Shown here: positions 7,530-14,968 of the stretch, piece by piece
Numbering within the stretch: the first letter of the stretch is position 1
How the letters are laid out: each line of letters opens with the position of its first letter
NCBI RefSeq assembly: GCF_900110035.1
Contig: NZ_FOCF01000004.1
Span: 7,501 to 71,500, forward strand
Length of the DNA stretch: 64,000 bases
Source: Sphingomonas gellani
GTDB lineage: Bacteria > Pseudomonadota > Alphaproteobacteria > Sphingomonadales > Sphingomonadaceae
Direction of reading: 5' to 3'
Made by a program: the position numbers and the translations under genes
Notes under the pieces: generated by a model
Database searches by the model: none
What the model was told of the DNA's origin: nothing
Seen by the model: the letters and a program-made list of their open reading frames with translations, nothing else

Positions 7530-8773
7530 TCCGTCGGGTCCTGTCCTTTATGGCGCTTGCGGGCATGGCACTGGCACCGGCGGTATCGGTCGCGGCTGCC
7601 ATGCAAGGTGGTGAGACGGTGGAGCGCGTCGTCATGGTGATGCGTCACGGGGTTCGCCCGTCGACCAAGTTCCCCGCGACGCCGCCCGGCACCACGCGTG
7701 AACCATGGCCGGAATGGTCGACCCCCGCCGGCGACCTGACCATGCACGGAGCGGAGGCGATCCGGCGGCTGGGCACGTTCGATCGCATGCTGATGATCCA
7801 GCAGGGATTGCTGCCCGCCACCGGGTGTGCGCCGGCCGGCACCCTATCCGCCTGGGCAAGCGCCGCCTCGCGCGCGATCAAGACCGGTCGCGCCTTTCTC
7901 GATACGCTCGTTCCGGGCTGTACGACCACGCTTGACCATCCGGCCGGGGAGGATGAGGACGAAACCTTCCATCCGTCCGATGCGGGGCTGGCGCTGGATG
8001 GCGACGTCGCACTCGCCGCCGCGTTGCGCCTCGCACCGCCAGGCGGCATCGCGGCGGAGGCGGCGCGCAATGCCGATGCTTTCCGCGTGCTGGAACGGGT
8101 CACGGGCTGCTGCCCCGGCAAGGCCTGTGGCACGCGCAAGCCGCCATGCACCGCGTCTGAACGCGGTTCCCGGCTCGTCGCGGAGCCCGGCGCCAAGCCG
8201 GACATGAAGGGCGCACTGTCCTTCGCATCGACGGCTGGTCAGACCATCCTGCTGCAATATCTGGAAGGCATGCCGATGGCGCAGGTCGGATGGGGCCGCG
8301 CGTCCCCCGCCGACATCCGCACCATGTTGCGTTTCCATCCGATCAAGTTCCGATACGAAACGCGGCCCCCCTATGTATCGCGGCGCCTCGCGGCCCCACT
8401 CGCACGCCGCGTGCTTGATGCAGTGGAGGGAAGATCGGGCAAGGTGACCCTGTTGTTCGGCCACGATACCAATCTTGCGGCGCTGGGCGGCTTCTACGAC
8501 CTGCACTGGACGATGGCGGATTACCCACGGGACGACGTTGCCCCTGGTGGCGCGATCGGGTTCGAGGTCGTGCGGCAGGCCGATGGCCGCCGTTTCGTGC
8601 GGGCCTTCAGCCAGGCGCAGACCATGAACCAGGTACGTTCGCTGGCCGTGTTGGATCGGGTGCAGCGCCCGCACCGACGCTACCTAACGATCCCAGGCTG
8701 CCGAGCTGGTGTCTGCGCCCTTGACGCATTTTCTCGCCTTACCAGTGGCTTATTGCAGCCGCCGAACAGGTGA
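7526..8773 (+). CDS. Histidine acid phosphatase (4-phytase / AppA-like), periplasmic
   Basis: 415 aa, GTG start at 7526 overlapping the TBDR stop (GTGA), so translation is coupled. A signal peptide covers about 1-25. The histidine-phosphatase active-site motif RHGVRP is at 40-45 and the partner HD motif (FGHDTNLAALGG) at about 311-322. Cysteines in the middle and C-terminal part fit periplasmic disulfides. Branch 2 histidine acid phosphatases release phosphate from phytate or sugar phosphates via a phosphohistidine. With the Pho box and TBDR this is a credible phytate or sugar-phosphate utilisation pair. Substrate specificity cannot be settled from sequence alone (phytase versus glucose-1-phosphatase or general acid phosphatase). 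Confidence 0.88.
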   Translation: MIRRVLSFMALAGMALAPAVSVAAAMQGGETVERVVMVMRHGVRPSTKFPATPPGTTREPWPEWSTPAGDLTMHGAEAIRRLGTFDRMLMIQQGLLPATGCAPAGTLSAWASAASRAIKTGRAFLDTLVPGCTTTLDHPAGEDEDETFHPSDAGLALDGDVALAAALRLAPPGGIAAEAARNADAFRVLERVTGCCPGKACGTRKPPCTASERGSRLVAEPGAKPDMKGALSFASTAGQTILLQYLEGMPMAQVGWGRASPADIRTMLRFHPIKFRYETRPPYVSRRLAAPLARRVLDAVEGRSGKVTLLFGHDTNLAALGGFYDLHWTMADYPRDDVAPGGAIGFEVVRQADGRRFVRAFSQAQTMNQVRSLAVLDRVQRPHRRYLTIPGCRAGVCALDAFSRLTSGLLQPPNR

Positions 8774-9537
8774 GTCGCTGCTGTTACCTTCCTGCGTAAT
8801 TCACACCTGTAGCATCGAAGCCATCGCCCGCACCGAGCCGCGGGTAGTTTGCGCTTCGCGGCAACCGCAGAAGCCACCACAGCCGTATTCTCCGCAGGTT
8901 ATGGCAGTGCTGTTCGTCATGGCAGATGGTGAGAAGCTGGCCGTTGACACTCCTTCTCCGGCTGACGCGTGATCCAAACGCCTAGGCAGGAAGCTGTGCA
9001 ACTCCGCCGATCGGCTGCTGAGTGGGGATGCTGGGGGGGGCACGAGTGAGGCGCCGGCCTGTCGTTGCGCTACGTCGTCGATGCGGTTCGGCTGGACGAT
9101 TTTTGCGACGTGCCTACGCAGGCAAGCAGCCGCACGGTCAGCGTGCGGTGATGGATCGCAAGCTAAGCGCGCTGCCTCCAACTCCGTTTCGGCGTTTGAA
9201 CGGCTGTGTCAGAGGTAATGTACCGGTCGACGGGATCGGGTAGGGCAGGGCGTGCCCGACCTCGCACCCCCGCCAAGCCGTTTCACTACTTGAACTCGCC
9301 GCCGGAGGTGTTCGGCTGTTGTCCCGCTCTTGCGGAGTGCAGAGCCTCGCGAGCGAGGCTGCTATGCTCAAAGGCCGAACTGCATCATGTGAAGACTGGG
9401 TTGCGGTAGACTGACCACACCCGCTTGGGATGTTCCCGGACGCTACATGGCGGGGCGACCTCGAGCAGGGTTAGCGGAGGACACCAGGGGCTGCTGGGTC
9501 CGACAGCCGCAAGCAACGTCGCAGGCGCCTGAGCGCG
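8774..9537. other. 764-bp convergent intergenic region without a recognised gene
   Basis: Lies between the phytase-like gene and the convergent acid phosphatase gene. A perfect 8-bp inverted repeat AGCCTCGC/GCGAGGCT at 9343-9350 and 9353-9360 could help end transcription but has no T run. Short ORFs on both strands show no family resemblance and mixed codon use; some may be eroded coding sequence (for example LRYVVDAVRLDDFCDVPTQA on the plus strand near 9067-9125). No promoter-like motif was convincing. Confidence 0.5.
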
Positions 9538-10275
9538 TCAGCCGCCGGCCGCGTTTTCCAGTCCGCAGTTGGCGGGTGGCTTGAACGCGGCGGGACGCTG
9601 CTGGGCCAGTTCCGCTCGCGCCTCATCCATGTCGGCCCGGAATGCGGCGTCCGCATGTAGACGGCTGACCAGCACCGCGCCTGCCATGAAGCCCGCCTCC
9701 ACCGCGCTGCGGCTGTGCGCGCCGCAGATGAAGCGGCTTTCGCCATATTGCCGCCCGCGCCGCAGGATCTGCGTGGCGCGGTCGGGCATCAGTTCGGCGA
9801 GGATCAGCGCGGTGGACCAGCCGTTGCTGGTGTGGCCGGACGGGTAATCGCCATTGCCTGCGAGATGCGCGGTCTTCGGCTCGCAGATATCGCCGGGCTG
9901 ATCGAGATAAGGGCGGCGGACCGCAAAGGCGCGCTTGGCCCGGCCGACCATGTCGCCGTCTCCCATGCGCGCGAACACCCGGGCAAGCGCGGGGCTGTCG
10001 CGCGGGTCCAGCGTGCGTCCCATCGCACAGGCGAACACGGTGAAGCGGTCGTCCGTGACGTCGCGGGTCGCCATCGTCCAGCGAGGCGAGTTCTTGACGT
10101 CGCGGGTCGCGCGGAACGTCGAGCGGTCGTCGACGGAGCGGGGGTCGCCGTTGGCGGGCGGCGAGGGCAGGATGCGCGTCAGGTCGGGCATCTGCGACGC
10201 GGACAGGTACGGCGAAGGCTCCCGATCGGCGGCGACCAGCACCAGCGGCAGCGTCGCGAGCAACAGGCGCTTCAC
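9538..10275 (-). CDS. Class A non-specific acid phosphatase (PAP2 family), periplasmic
   Basis: 245 aa, GTG start at 10275 overlapping the stop of the upstream phospholipase gene (GTGA). A short signal peptide covers about 1-16. The bacterial acid phosphatase signature is present: K-x6-RP at 114-122 (KRAFAVRRP), PSGH at 145-148 and SR-x5-H at 180-187 (SRFICGAH). The Asp normally four residues after that His (HxxxD) is Ala191 here, which is unusual and may alter activity. It is the last gene of a minus-strand operon with a TBDR and a phospholipase C-like enzyme, suggesting it releases phosphate from the product of the preceding enzyme. Confidence 0.85.
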   Translation of the reverse strand: MKRLLLATLPLVLVAADREPSPYLSASQMPDLTRILPSPPANGDPRSVDDRSTFRATRDVKNSPRWTMATRDVTDDRFTVFACAMGRTLDPRDSPALARVFARMGDGDMVGRAKRAFAVRRPYLDQPGDICEPKTAHLAGNGDYPSGHTSNGWSTALILAELMPDRATQILRRGRQYGESRFICGAHSRSAVEAGFMAGAVLVSRLHADAAFRADMDEARAELAQQRPAAFKPPANCGLENAAGG

Positions 10276-11348
10276 CGGCTCCGCTCCAGATCGCCGCAGC
10301 CGGCGGGGCGGCGCACAGGATTGCAACGCGCGACCATCCCGCCGGGCGGCTGCACGCGGTAGCCGCCCGGAAAGCGCGGGTCGGGCCACAGATAATCGGT
10401 CGAGACATATTGCGCACCGCCCGCCAGCGCCGCGTCGCGCGGAGCGGTGTCGTTGGCGCGTGCTTCCCGCGTGTTGGCGTCCGCGCGGGTGCGGACCAGA
10501 TACCCGGCCGCCACGTCGCGACGGATGCGATCCCCATCGCGTATGGGATCATTGAGGGTGAGATAGGCGGCCGCTGGCGACGCCTCGTCCGTGTTGATGA
10601 AGAACACCCGTCCTTCCAGAGACGTGCGCGCGCCGCGATAGACCGCGACCTTGGCAGGCGGTTCGTCCAGGGCGAACAGGAACTTGCCGCGCGACGCCTC
10701 CAGCGTCGGCCAGTTGTTCGCCAGCACCGCCTCGCGCAACGTGGGATATCGACCCTGCACGTCGTCCGGCGTCACCAGCTTCGCCGGCGGCATCACCGAA
10801 CGGATCTCCGCGTCCAGCGCATCGAACGCCGCCGCATCGAAGGGCAACGCGTCGATACCTCCGCGTGCGGCATTGCGTTCGTCCTTGGCGTTGAACATCA
10901 GCAGGATCGGTACGTGGCGCGGATGCGCATCCGACCAGCGACGTATGATGCTCAGACAATCGCGCAGCAGCACGCAACTCGACGAGTTGTCGATGCCGGG
11001 AATGTGCAGCACCTTGAACCCCGGCCGGCGCAGGCGCGCATCGCGGGATCCGGCGGCATAATGGCCGCCCTGGGGATCGTGATTGACGTCGATCTCCAGC
11101 TGCCGGGCACCGGCGTCGAGCTGCTCTACCAGCGTTCGGTGGCTGTAATCGAGCGCGTCGGCCATCGCGGGATCGACAGCGCGGATTTTCATCATCGTCG
11201 CCGCCGGCATCGGCAGCTTGTAACTGTTGTGCGTGCCGATCACCGCGATGTCGTTGATCCGGGTCGGCCCGTCCGTCGCAGGCTCCTGCGCCGCGACAGT
11301 GGTGGTGGCGAGCAGCAGGGCGGCGGCGAGACGGGCGATCACGGGCAT
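10272..11348 (-). CDS. Ca2+-dependent phosphoinositide phospholipase C-like protein, exported
   Basis: 358 aa from ATG 11348, with a signal peptide (about 1-20, LLATTTVAAQ). The motif IGTHNSYKL at about 37-45 and ARQLEIDVNHD carry the catalytic His and metal-binding acidic residues of the PI-PLC-like TIM-barrel phosphodiesterase superfamily. The conserved HIPGIDNSSSC and YVSTDYLWPDPRF segments fit the bacterial Ca-dependent PLC-like family. Likely role: cleave a phosphodiester of a phospholipid head group or glycerophosphoinositol, leaving a phosphomonoester for the downstream acid phosphatase. It is 5 bp after the TBDR stop and overlaps the phosphatase start by 4 bp, so the three genes form one operon. 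Confidence 0.82.
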   Translation of the reverse strand: MPVIARLAAALLLATTTVAAQEPATDGPTRINDIAVIGTHNSYKLPMPAATMMKIRAVDPAMADALDYSHRTLVEQLDAGARQLEIDVNHDPQGGHYAAGSRDARLRRPGFKVLHIPGIDNSSSCVLLRDCLSIIRRWSDAHPRHVPILLMFNAKDERNAARGGIDALPFDAAAFDALDAEIRSVMPPAKLVTPDDVQGRYPTLREAVLANNWPTLEASRGKFLFALDEPPAKVAVYRGARTSLEGRVFFINTDEASPAAAYLTLNDPIRDGDRIRRDVAAGYLVRTRADANTREARANDTAPRDAALAGGAQYVSTDYLWPDPRFPGGYRVQPPGGMVARCNPVRRPAGCGDLERSR

Positions 11349-11353
11349 CCTCC

Positions 11354-13861
11354 TCAGAAGCGGAACAGCACGGAGCCCTGCACCGCGCGGCCGAAGATCG
11401 GGCGCGCCAGGATCACCGGACCATCGGCTTGGCCTGGCACCTGCTGCTGCCCGCCGCCTTGCCCCAGGCCCAGGCTGTTCGACAGGTTGGTGCCTTTTAC
11501 CTGCAACGTCACATTCGGCGTCACGTCCACCTCGGCACTGGCGTTGAACACCGAAAAGGCGGGCAGCTTCACCAGATTGGCGTCGTCGTTGAACTTGTCG
11601 CCTTCGTACCGCCATTCGCCCAGCACGCGCACCCGTCCGTCAAGCAGCGTCACGCGGGGGCGGACACTGGCCAGCACCTTGGGCATCGACGACGGCCGAT
11701 TGTCGTCGAACGAGGTCGCGACCGGTGCGCCGTTCACGATGGTGTTGTAGGTGTAGTTCTTGAACTTGGGGTCCTGATACGTCGCGGTCGCCGACACGTC
11801 GAACCACGATATCGGCCGCAATGCCGCTTCCAGCTCCAACCCGATCGTGCGGACATCGCCGTAGTTGATCTCCTGCACGATCAGCAGGCTGCGTGGGTCG
11901 ATATAGGTATTGGTGAACTGCACGTCCTTGAACGAGTTGTAGAACACCGTCGCGAACAGGCTGCCCCACGCCTTCTGGAACTTCACCCCGCCTTCGGCCT
12001 GCTCGATCGACTGGCTGCGCACGCCGGTGGGCAGCACGTTGTCGCGGTACTGGCCGATCATCGGCAGGCGATAAGTGTTGGTGTAGCGCGCGAACACGCC
12101 CGCCTCCCGCATGAACTGCCAGTTGGCGCCGATCGTGTAGCTGTGGTCGTCGAAATGCGGGTCGAAGCGCGTCAACACACCGGAGCCGCCAAGCACGTTG
12201 TCGTCCGCCAGCGTGGTCGCGTCACCCAGATTGTAGCTCTTCACGCCCTCGCTGTAGCCATGGATCCAGATGTTCTCGTAGCGGAAGCCGGCATCGACGC
12301 GCAGCTTGGGCGTGATCTGCCATTCGTCGGAAATGTAGAAGGCGACGTCCTCATACCCGCCGAACGAGTGGGCGAAGCGCGACTCGTACCGGGAGATGCC
12401 GGTATCCGTCACGCGGCCGACGACTTGGCCGGCGGCGTTCACCGCAACCACGTCGAGCAGGCGCGCGTTGGGCCGCACCTCCGTGATGCCGACGCCGTCG
12501 TTGCGATCGTGCGCCCAGTCGGCCGCTGTCGCATAACCGCCGATCTTCACGTCGTGGCGCCCGATGCCGGTGTCGTAGACATGGCCGATCTCGACCAGCC
12601 CGATCATCTCCTTGATCGGGTTCTGGATCGACTGGAACGTGTTGACGCCGATCAGGCCGTTGCCGTTGGCATCCGCCGGATACGCCGCCCCGTCCGTGCT
12701 GTAGTCATAGCGCAGGCTGGTCGCGCCCTGAGCGGCGAAGGCCTTCAGGGCATTGCTCGCCGGCGACGTACGGAGAAAGGCCGCTTGCGTGGTCAGGCTG
12801 TTCAGGCCGCGCGCATTGCGATTGGTGTGACTGTCGCGATAGCGGAAGCCGGCGTTGATCGATGTGCCGTCGTCGAAGCGCGTGTTGCCCTTCACCGTAA
12901 ATTGCAGGTCGCTGGACTGGTTAAACAGGTTGAAGTCGGCGGGGCGGATTCCGCCGGGCGTCTTGATCCGGACCAGCCCGTCCTCCGCACCGGTCAGCGT
13001 GTCGGTGTGGCCGTTGAACGGAGGCAGCGGGCGCAGGTCGTCACCGTCGCGGACCAGCGGAATGGCATCGAAGAAGAAGTTGTTATCCTCCATATACTTG
13101 ACGCTGAAGGACACGCTGCCGCGCGCGAACTCCTTGGACAGGATGCCGCGGATCTGGCCGCCATTGTTGGCGGTCGGTCCGGGATCGCGAACACCGTTGT
13201 CCTTGTTGTAAAAGCCGCCGACCGAGAAGCGCCAGTCGTCGGCGATCGGTCCGCCGATCCACGCATCGCCGCGGAGCTGGCCGTAGTCGGCGGTGGTCAG
13301 CTTCACCAGGCCACTCAGTTCCGGCGTGCCCTTGCGCGGGATGAAGTTGATCAGACCACCCGGCGCATTGGCCGCGAAGATCGACGAGGGCCCGCCGCGC
13401 ACCGCCTCGATGCTGGCATAGCTTTCGTCGATGCGCAGGAACTGGTCGACATTGATCCAGTTGATGCCGGGATCGTGCTGGATCGGCAGGCCGTCCTCGT
13501 ACACCGCCAGCGACTCGTAGCCGCCGCGCGGAATGCCGCGCACCCGGATGTTGTTGGCGGTGACGCCAGCGGAGGAGTCGGCCCAGACGCCGGGAATCTG
13601 CTGCATCGCCTCCGCCAGATTGCCGATCGCACGCTGGCGCAGGTCCTCGTCGCTCAGCGTGGTAATCGAGTAGCTCGCTTCCACCTTCTTCTGGGTCGAC
13701 GTGCCGAGCCGCCCGGTCACGACGATATCGTCACCCGCTCCGGCGGTCTGCTGCGCATCCGGTGTGGCGGTATCGTCTGCGGTCTGGGCGTTCGCGGAGG
13801 TGGCGGCAACAAGCATTGCGAGAATAGCCGCAGTATCCCGCAGGCGGGGAGTGACGATCAT
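11354..13861 (-). CDS. TonB-dependent receptor heading the phospholipase/phosphatase operon
   Basis: 835 aa from ATG 13861; an AAGGGG ribosome site lies about 9 bp upstream. The signal peptide ends near AATSANAQT, a TonB box DDIVVTG lies around 45-51, and the plug domain (LAEAMQQIPGVWADSS, IRVRGIPRGG, IEAVRGGPSSIFAANAPGG) is followed by a beta barrel ending VLFRF. It resembles FecA/siderophore-type barrel receptors, but the downstream genes (phospholipase C-like, acid phosphatase) point to a phosphate-ester ligand. Upstream only a single Pho-like half-site (TTGTCAT, minus strand, near 13926-13932) was seen; without a second good half-site 11 bp away this is not a Pho box. Confidence 0.88.
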   Translation of the reverse strand: MIVTPRLRDTAAILAMLVAATSANAQTADDTATPDAQQTAGAGDDIVVTGRLGTSTQKKVEASYSITTLSDEDLRQRAIGNLAEAMQQIPGVWADSSAGVTANNIRVRGIPRGGYESLAVYEDGLPIQHDPGINWINVDQFLRIDESYASIEAVRGGPSSIFAANAPGGLINFIPRKGTPELSGLVKLTTADYGQLRGDAWIGGPIADDWRFSVGGFYNKDNGVRDPGPTANNGGQIRGILSKEFARGSVSFSVKYMEDNNFFFDAIPLVRDGDDLRPLPPFNGHTDTLTGAEDGLVRIKTPGGIRPADFNLFNQSSDLQFTVKGNTRFDDGTSINAGFRYRDSHTNRNARGLNSLTTQAAFLRTSPASNALKAFAAQGATSLRYDYSTDGAAYPADANGNGLIGVNTFQSIQNPIKEMIGLVEIGHVYDTGIGRHDVKIGGYATAADWAHDRNDGVGITEVRPNARLLDVVAVNAAGQVVGRVTDTGISRYESRFAHSFGGYEDVAFYISDEWQITPKLRVDAGFRYENIWIHGYSEGVKSYNLGDATTLADDNVLGGSGVLTRFDPHFDDHSYTIGANWQFMREAGVFARYTNTYRLPMIGQYRDNVLPTGVRSQSIEQAEGGVKFQKAWGSLFATVFYNSFKDVQFTNTYIDPRSLLIVQEINYGDVRTIGLELEAALRPISWFDVSATATYQDPKFKNYTYNTIVNGAPVATSFDDNRPSSMPKVLASVRPRVTLLDGRVRVLGEWRYEGDKFNDDANLVKLPAFSVFNASAEVDVTPNVTLQVKGTNLSNSLGLGQGGGQQQVPGQADGPVILARPIFGRAVQGSVLFRF

Positions 13862-14037
13862 GAAGGATACCCCTTTTTCTCGGTCGAACTGGTGTCGACC
13901 TGTGACGGGGCGTCTATCGTGATGGCCGATGACAAGCGGGCGTCACGCAGGAGACATATCGATTAAGGCTGTCTTACACTGGCGTGACGTCCTCCTTTCT
14001 CATCCATGCTGAGTGAGTGTTATGAGGGCTCTGCAGA

Positions 14038-14451
14038 TCATTGATGCCAGCGGCGAGCGGGTCGCCCTAGGCGCTGCATCGCGTCGATCCGCAGCAAGTG
14101 CAGGATAACCTGGGCGTCCTTGGTGTCGTTCTTATCCCAGCCGTTGTGCAGCGCCTCGCGTGTTCGGGCGAGTGCGACCGACGAGATGAGGCGCAGCTCG
14201 AACCCTGCCGTCAGCAGCCGATGTGCCAGCGTACGATGGTAATTACCCGTCGCCTCGAAAGCGACGATGATGTGCCGTCCTATGGCAGCGAGTTGCTCGG
14301 CAAAGCCGCCATAGCCCTGCCTGATCGAAATGACGGTCATGCGCCCGTGCCGACCGCCTTCCGGCCGCTCGATGAGGACGTCCTGCCGGTTCTTGGACAC
14401 ATCGATGGCTACCAGCACGGCGCCGGCAGGCGTAAAGGGGAGCTTGATCAT
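14038..14451 (-). pseudogene. IS110-family transposase, N-terminal part only
   Basis: ATG at 14451, 137 aa. It carries the RuvC-like DEDD domain: VLVAIDVSKNRQDVLIE with the first Asp, VAFEATGNYHRTLAHRL with the Glu, and WDKNDTKDAQVILHLL with the last acidic pair. Intact family members are about 330-400 aa with a C-terminal transposase_20 domain, which is missing. So this is a truncated copy next to an IS3 remnant. Confidence 0.8.
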
Positions 14452-14900
14452 GGTCGGTCGGCCTCCAAAGTGTTGTCCCGACAACCTCGCTTTAGATGCC
14501 TCCTGGCCGGCCATGGCTTGCCTGCGGCCGCTACGCGGCCTTGTCTTCATCAGGGCCATAGCGCTCCCGAACCGGCGCTTCCCAATGTGCTGTGGACCGG
14601 AGCTGACCAGGCGATCCTGAGATGGGCGCAGGAGTGACCCGTCGAGTGGCACTACATCCCGGCTGGCAAGTCGTAGCAGAATGGCTACGTCGAAAGCTTC
14701 AACGGCCGTCTGCGTCATGTGCGAAGGGCCTGTGCTGAAGATCCCGATGGCGGAGCAAAGGGGGGTACGGTTTGGTTCCCGGAGTCCGAGCAAGTCTCAA
14801 GCAGATCGCCCTTACATTGTCCTCGCTTCAGACAATGGTCCCGATCCCGAGGATCAACAATCTAGAAAAGCCGCGTACGCTCACAACTGGAACAACATCG
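14452..14900. other. Intergenic region with transposon remnants
   Basis: About 450 bp between the IS110 fragment and the TBDR terminator. It holds the IS3 scrap at 14600-14722. The rest (14723-14900) has no recognisable gene. Confidence 0.45.
14600..14722 (+). pseudogene. IS3-family transposase (OrfB, rve domain) remnant
   Basis: The plus strand reads AILRWAQE, stop (TGA 14635-14637), PVEWHYIPAGKS, stop (TAG 14674-14676), QNGYVESFNGRLRHV. This is the well-known C-terminal block of IS3 OrfB (EWHYIxPGKPxQNxFxESFNGRLR). Two nonsense codons in 120 bp show decay. No IS ends could be placed. Confidence 0.7.
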
Positions 14901-14954
14901 AAAAAGTCGCTGGCGCATCGGGGTGATGCCAAGATCACCCCGATGCGCCAGCGA
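14901..14954 (-). terminator. Strong rho-independent terminator of the 1017-aa TBDR gene
   Basis: A perfect 21-bp inverted repeat, TCGCTGGCGCATCGGGGTGAT at 14907-14927 and its complement at 14934-14954, encloses a 6-nt loop. On the minus strand it is followed by five T residues (14905-14901). It starts 15 bp after the stop codon of the minus-strand TBDR at 14969. Confidence 0.85.
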
Positions 14955-14968
14955 TCACCGTCTGGGCC

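Noticed and set aside
9343..9360. Hairpin AGCCTCGC/GCGAGGCT as a terminator
   Set aside because: Loop of two bases and no T run on either strand; kept only as a note in the intergenic entry.
13901..13960. Second Pho box upstream of the phospholipase-operon receptor
   Set aside because: Only one half-site (TTGTCAT on the minus strand) is good; no second half-site occurs at 11-bp spacing.
11429..13966. 845-aa open frame antisense to the second TonB receptor
   Set aside because: Composition is that of a mirrored codon pattern (many Val, Gly, His, Arg repeats) and no domain is visible; the minus-strand receptor is clear.
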